Shown here in pieces: positions 62,176 to 64,000 of a stretch of 64,000 nt of DNA (its first letter is position 1; each line of letters begins with the position of its first letter). The translations under genes and the position numbers were made by a program. The notes beneath the pieces were generated by a model. It did no database searches, had not been told where the DNA came from, and saw only the letters and a program-made list of their open reading frames with translations. Origin of the DNA: Rhodovastum atsumiense (lineage in GTDB: Bacteria > Pseudomonadota > Alphaproteobacteria > Acetobacterales > Acetobacteraceae); NCBI GenBank assembly GCA_026225115.1, contig JAMFSE010000044.1, positions 18,174 to 82,173 of the forward strand. The letters are read 5' to 3'.

Positions 62176-63402
62176 TCAGGCGATCGCGCCGGCGGCCTTC
62201 AAGGCTTCGATCCTATCCCATTCCATACCGATCTCCAGCAGAAACGTCTCGGTATGTTCGGAGGCCTGCGGCGCCCGCGTGCTGACCACCGCTGAATGGT
62301 CGAACTGCACCGGATTGCGGACCAGCTTCATCGGCGCCCCGCCATCGCCGGCGTCAACTTCGAACAGCATGTCATTGGCCAGCGCCTGTTCGTCTTTGGA
62401 CAGATCGAGCACGCTCTGCGCCGGCGCCCATTGGCCGGTATAGGTCTTCAGATGCGCGCGCCAATAAGCGAACGGCCTGGCGCCGATGGCGGCGGCAATC
62501 AGCTCGCTCGCAGGCTGCCAATTTTCGATGATCTTATGCGCGTCGGAAAAGCGCGGATCATCGGCGAGCTCGGGCAGGCCAAGATGGGTGAACAGATCCC
62601 GCGCGTATGGCCCTGGGGTCAAGGTGCATAGATTTATCGTTTCGCCATCGGATGTGAGGTAATTGCCCAGAAACGGATTGCCCGGCATGGCGCCCGATAC
62701 CGGCATCCGCGCCCGCGGCGTCACCCCGGATTCAATGGCAAGGTCGATCGCCGAACCGCAAGTCCAGGCGGCGGTGCTCAACAGCGAGACATCAAGCTCA
62801 GTCGCCTCCCCGGTCTGAGCGCGATGAAACAGGGCCGCGGAAATGCCGCCGGCGATGAACATGCCGCCAATCGAATCACCGAAAGCGGCAATAGGTTGCA
62901 TGATCATGCCACCCAGCGGTTCCGGCGAGACCGCATGGGCAATGCCGCCGCGGGTCCAGAACGCGGTGCTGTCAAAGCCGCCGGCATGGCGCTCCGCCCC
63001 CTTATCGCCGAAAGCCGAACCGCGCGCGTAAATGATGTTTGGATTGACCGCGCGAATATGCTCGACATCAAATTTGTTCTTCTGCCGAACCGACGGCAAA
63101 TAATTGGTCAGAAACACATCGGCGGTCTTGGCGATCTCGTAGATCACCTGCTGGCCTTCCGGCGTGGAGATGTCCACGCCGACGCTGCGCTTGCCCCGGT
63201 TCGGATGCTGCATCATGCCGTTGCGCTGCGGGTCGATCGGAATGCCGCCGACATTGATGAAGCCGCGCTGAGTATCGCCGCGCAGCGGATGTTCGATCTT
63301 GATGACATCCGCGCCCCAATCCGCGAGGACCGCGCCGGCTGCCGGCACAAAGGTGAATTGCGCCACCTCTAGAATACGAACACCCTTCATTACCTGAGTC
63401 AT
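62176..63402 (-). CDS. CaiB/BaiF-family (class III) CoA transferase
   Basis: This ~408-residue enzyme moves CoA between carboxylates. It has [56 protein letters not shown], the catalytic-Asp region [13 protein letters not shown] and the C-terminal barrel segment. Its closest known relatives include BaiF of bile-acid metabolism and crotonobetainyl-CoA transferases. The ATG at 63402 is preferred; 63390 is a second option. It is the first gene of the 59953-63402 operon. A ring-derived or bile-acid-like acid is a possible substrate (inference). Confidence 0.9.
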   Translation of the reverse strand: MTQVMKGVRILEVAQFTFVPAAGAVLADWGADVIKIEHPLRGDTQRGFINVGGIPIDPQRNGMMQHPNRGKRSVGVDISTPEGQQVIYEIAKTADVFLTNYLPSVRQKNKFDVEHIRAVNPNIIYARGSAFGDKGAERHAGGFDSTAFWTRGGIAHAVSPEPLGGMIMQPIAAFGDSIGGMFIAGGISAALFHRAQTGEATELDVSLLSTAAWTCGSAIDLAIESGVTPRARMPVSGAMPGNPFLGNYLTSDGETINLCTLTPGPYARDLFTHLGLPELADDPRFSDAHKIIENWQPASELIAAAIGARPFAYWRAHLKTYTGQWAPAQSVLDLSKDEQALANDMLFEVDAGDGGAPMKLVRNPVQFDHSAVVSTRAPQASEHTETFLLEIGMEWDRIEALKAAGAIA

Positions 63403-63726
63403 GACAATCCGGCCCTGTACGATTATGGAAACATGACGAAACGCCACGCATTTTGCCGAAGTTAAAGGCTGGGTCTCGTCGCGGACAGCAGGGCCGGCCA
63501 GTCATCGCGGCGGCGATGCGCAATTTTGACGGTCAAATAGTTAACCATTTGCACCGCCTGTTTGCACTGAAACCGTGGTTGGCGCCACGTAAACATACCG
63601 GCATGTTCAATCGCTGGGGCGATCAAATATTGCGGAATTTGCCGCGAAACCTTCGGCGGCCCCATCAGTTTTGCCTGCGCATCCGCGAGGTAAATGCTCA
63701 AATTAGAAACGGCTCGATTAGGAAAC

Positions 63727-63748
63727 GTCGATTTAAGGTCGATTTAAG
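63727..63748 (+). repeat. Adjacent 11-base direct repeat
   Basis: GTCGATTTAAG occurs twice in tandem (63727-63737 and 63738-63748). An 11-base period puts both copies on nearly the same face of the DNA helix, which fits a direct-repeat binding site upstream of the gene at 63875. Confidence 0.45.
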
Positions 63749-63779
63749 GGTGATACGTTCGGCAATTTGCTGCGGCGCA

Positions 63780-63797
63780 ATGACAAAAACCTGTCAT
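63780..63797. promoter_or_regulatory. Inverted repeat ATGACA-N6-TGTCAT
   Basis: Perfect 6-base arms surround 6 bases, about 78 bases upstream of the exported-protein gene and 31 bases after the direct repeat. It is a candidate operator or short hairpin. Confidence 0.4.
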
Positions 63798-63874
63798 GTG
63801 GAGCAAAAGCGATGCCGGATTCTTCTTAGTACATCGAAGAATGTTCAAGATATGCTTCTGATAGGGAAAACAAA

Positions 63875-64000
63875 ATGAAAAGACGTGAATTCGGCCTGCT
63901 CGCAGGCACCAGCCTTGCAACCGCTGCAGCTGCATCGCCGTCCGCGGCGCTGGCGGCGGCTGATGCAAGCCTGCTCACCACCACGCTGACGCCATTTGGC
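63875..64000 (+). CDS. Tat-exported protein, possibly DUF1329, 3' end outside the window
   Basis: Only the first 42 residues are present. MKRREFGLLAG with the twin arginine, then a short Ala-rich hydrophobic stretch ending ASPSAALAA, is a Tat-type signal peptide. The mature start ADASLLTTTLTPFG resembles the opening of DUF1329 proteins, whose N-terminus often reads L-x-T-x-L-T-P-x-G. DUF1329 proteins occur with steroid- and aromatic-degradation genes, often beside a DUF1302 porin. The DUF1329 match is tentative. Confidence 0.55.
   Translation, partial: MKRREFGLLAGTSLATAAAASPSAALAAADASLLTTTLTPFG

Larger units (their letters stand above)
63403..63874. other. Divergent intergenic region with repeat elements
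   Basis: This 472-base gap between the leftward CoA transferase and the rightward exported protein has no gene I can support; short frames here lack any domain. The right half holds an adjacent 11-base direct repeat (63727-63748) and an inverted repeat (63780-63797). A probable ribosome site, AGGGA, precedes the ATG at 63875. Confidence 0.4.

Noticed and set aside
63453..63878. Small frames on both strands in the last intergenic gap
   Set aside because: They overlap each other and the repeat elements, and none resembles a protein family.
1..64000. CRISPR arrays, rRNA, tRNA, insertion sequences, integrases or phage genes
   Set aside because: I saw no spaced direct repeats, RNA-gene sequences, transposase motifs or terminal inverted repeats in the window.

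Overview
The window looks like chromosomal DNA of a moderately G+C-rich alphaproteobacterium. It has dense, mostly short-spaced operons, good Shine-Dalgarno sites, and protein families common in soil and acid-habitat Alphaproteobacteria (possibly Acetobacteraceae or a relative; this rests on family impressions only, no database search was possible). I see no rRNA, tRNA, CRISPR array, transposase or phage gene.

Layout. (1) 1-5097, minus strand: a tripartite RND efflux operon in the order outer-membrane factor, periplasmic adaptor, inner-membrane pump; the pump runs off the left edge. (2) 5427-8356: a 4-hydroxyacetophenone-monooxygenase-like Baeyer-Villiger monooxygenase (BVMO), a collapsed remnant of a CmcJ/NvfI-type oxidoreductase, and a TetR regulator. 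(3) 8383-12993: a signalling island with an RsbW-like anti-sigma kinase, a STAS antagonist, an FHA-SpoIIE phosphatase, a membrane Ser/Thr kinase and a PP2C phosphatase; no sigma factor is present. (4) 13090-17030: an acyl-CoA synthetase broken by two single-base indels, a nitroreductase and an orphan glycosyltransferase. (5) 17071-26869: a catabolic set with a MaoC hydratase, CitE-type lyase, cyclase-family hydrolase, a fused double acyl-CoA dehydrogenase, enoyl-CoA hydratase, HpaI-type aldolase, two SDRs (one frameshifted) and an SGNH hydrolase. (6) 26945-37816, minus strand: enoyl-CoA hydratase, acyl-CoA synthetase, a dimeric alpha/beta barrel protein, Gfo/Idh/MocA oxidoreductase, a two-subunit acyl-CoA dehydrogenase, SMP-30 lactonase, SDR, NTF2-like protein, an uncharacterised 341-residue protein and an AraC regulator. 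(7) 37943-39097: a sulfotransferase facing the other way. (8) 39094-55839, minus strand: 3-ketosteroid-dehydrogenase-like flavoprotein, Rieske oxygenase, sugar-isomerase-like TIM barrel, BVMO, a second two-subunit acyl-CoA dehydrogenase, enoyl-CoA hydratase, ADP-forming acyl-CoA synthetase, BVMO, two TetR regulators and an N-acyl-D-amino-acid-deacylase-like amidohydrolase. (9) 56066-64000: GlcD-type oxidase, IclR regulator, phytanoyl-CoA-dioxygenase-like enzyme, cupin, SDR, a progesterone-5-beta-reductase-like (PRISE) enone reductase, another alpha/beta barrel protein, CaiB-type CoA transferase, and the first codons of a Tat-exported protein that may be DUF1329.

How it fits together. From about 17 to 64 kb nearly every enzyme belongs to a class used to break down hydrophobic polycyclic or branched compounds such as steroids, bile acids or cyclic terpenoids. 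The classes are ring dehydrogenation (KstD-like), oxygen insertion (Rieske enzyme, three BVMOs), lactone opening (SMP-30, hydrolases), CoA activation (AMP-forming, ADP-forming and CoA transfer) and beta-oxidation with alpha2beta2-type acyl-CoA dehydrogenases. The efflux pump would suit toxic hydrophobic substrates. The substrate cannot be read from sequence; steroid or cyclic terpenoid is an inference. The most notable points are the three parallel two-domain acyl-CoA dehydrogenases (one fused), three related BVMOs, a sulfotransferase and a PRISE enone reductase inside the cluster, three genes damaged by indels or deletion, and several near-perfect inverted or direct repeats in regulatory gaps.
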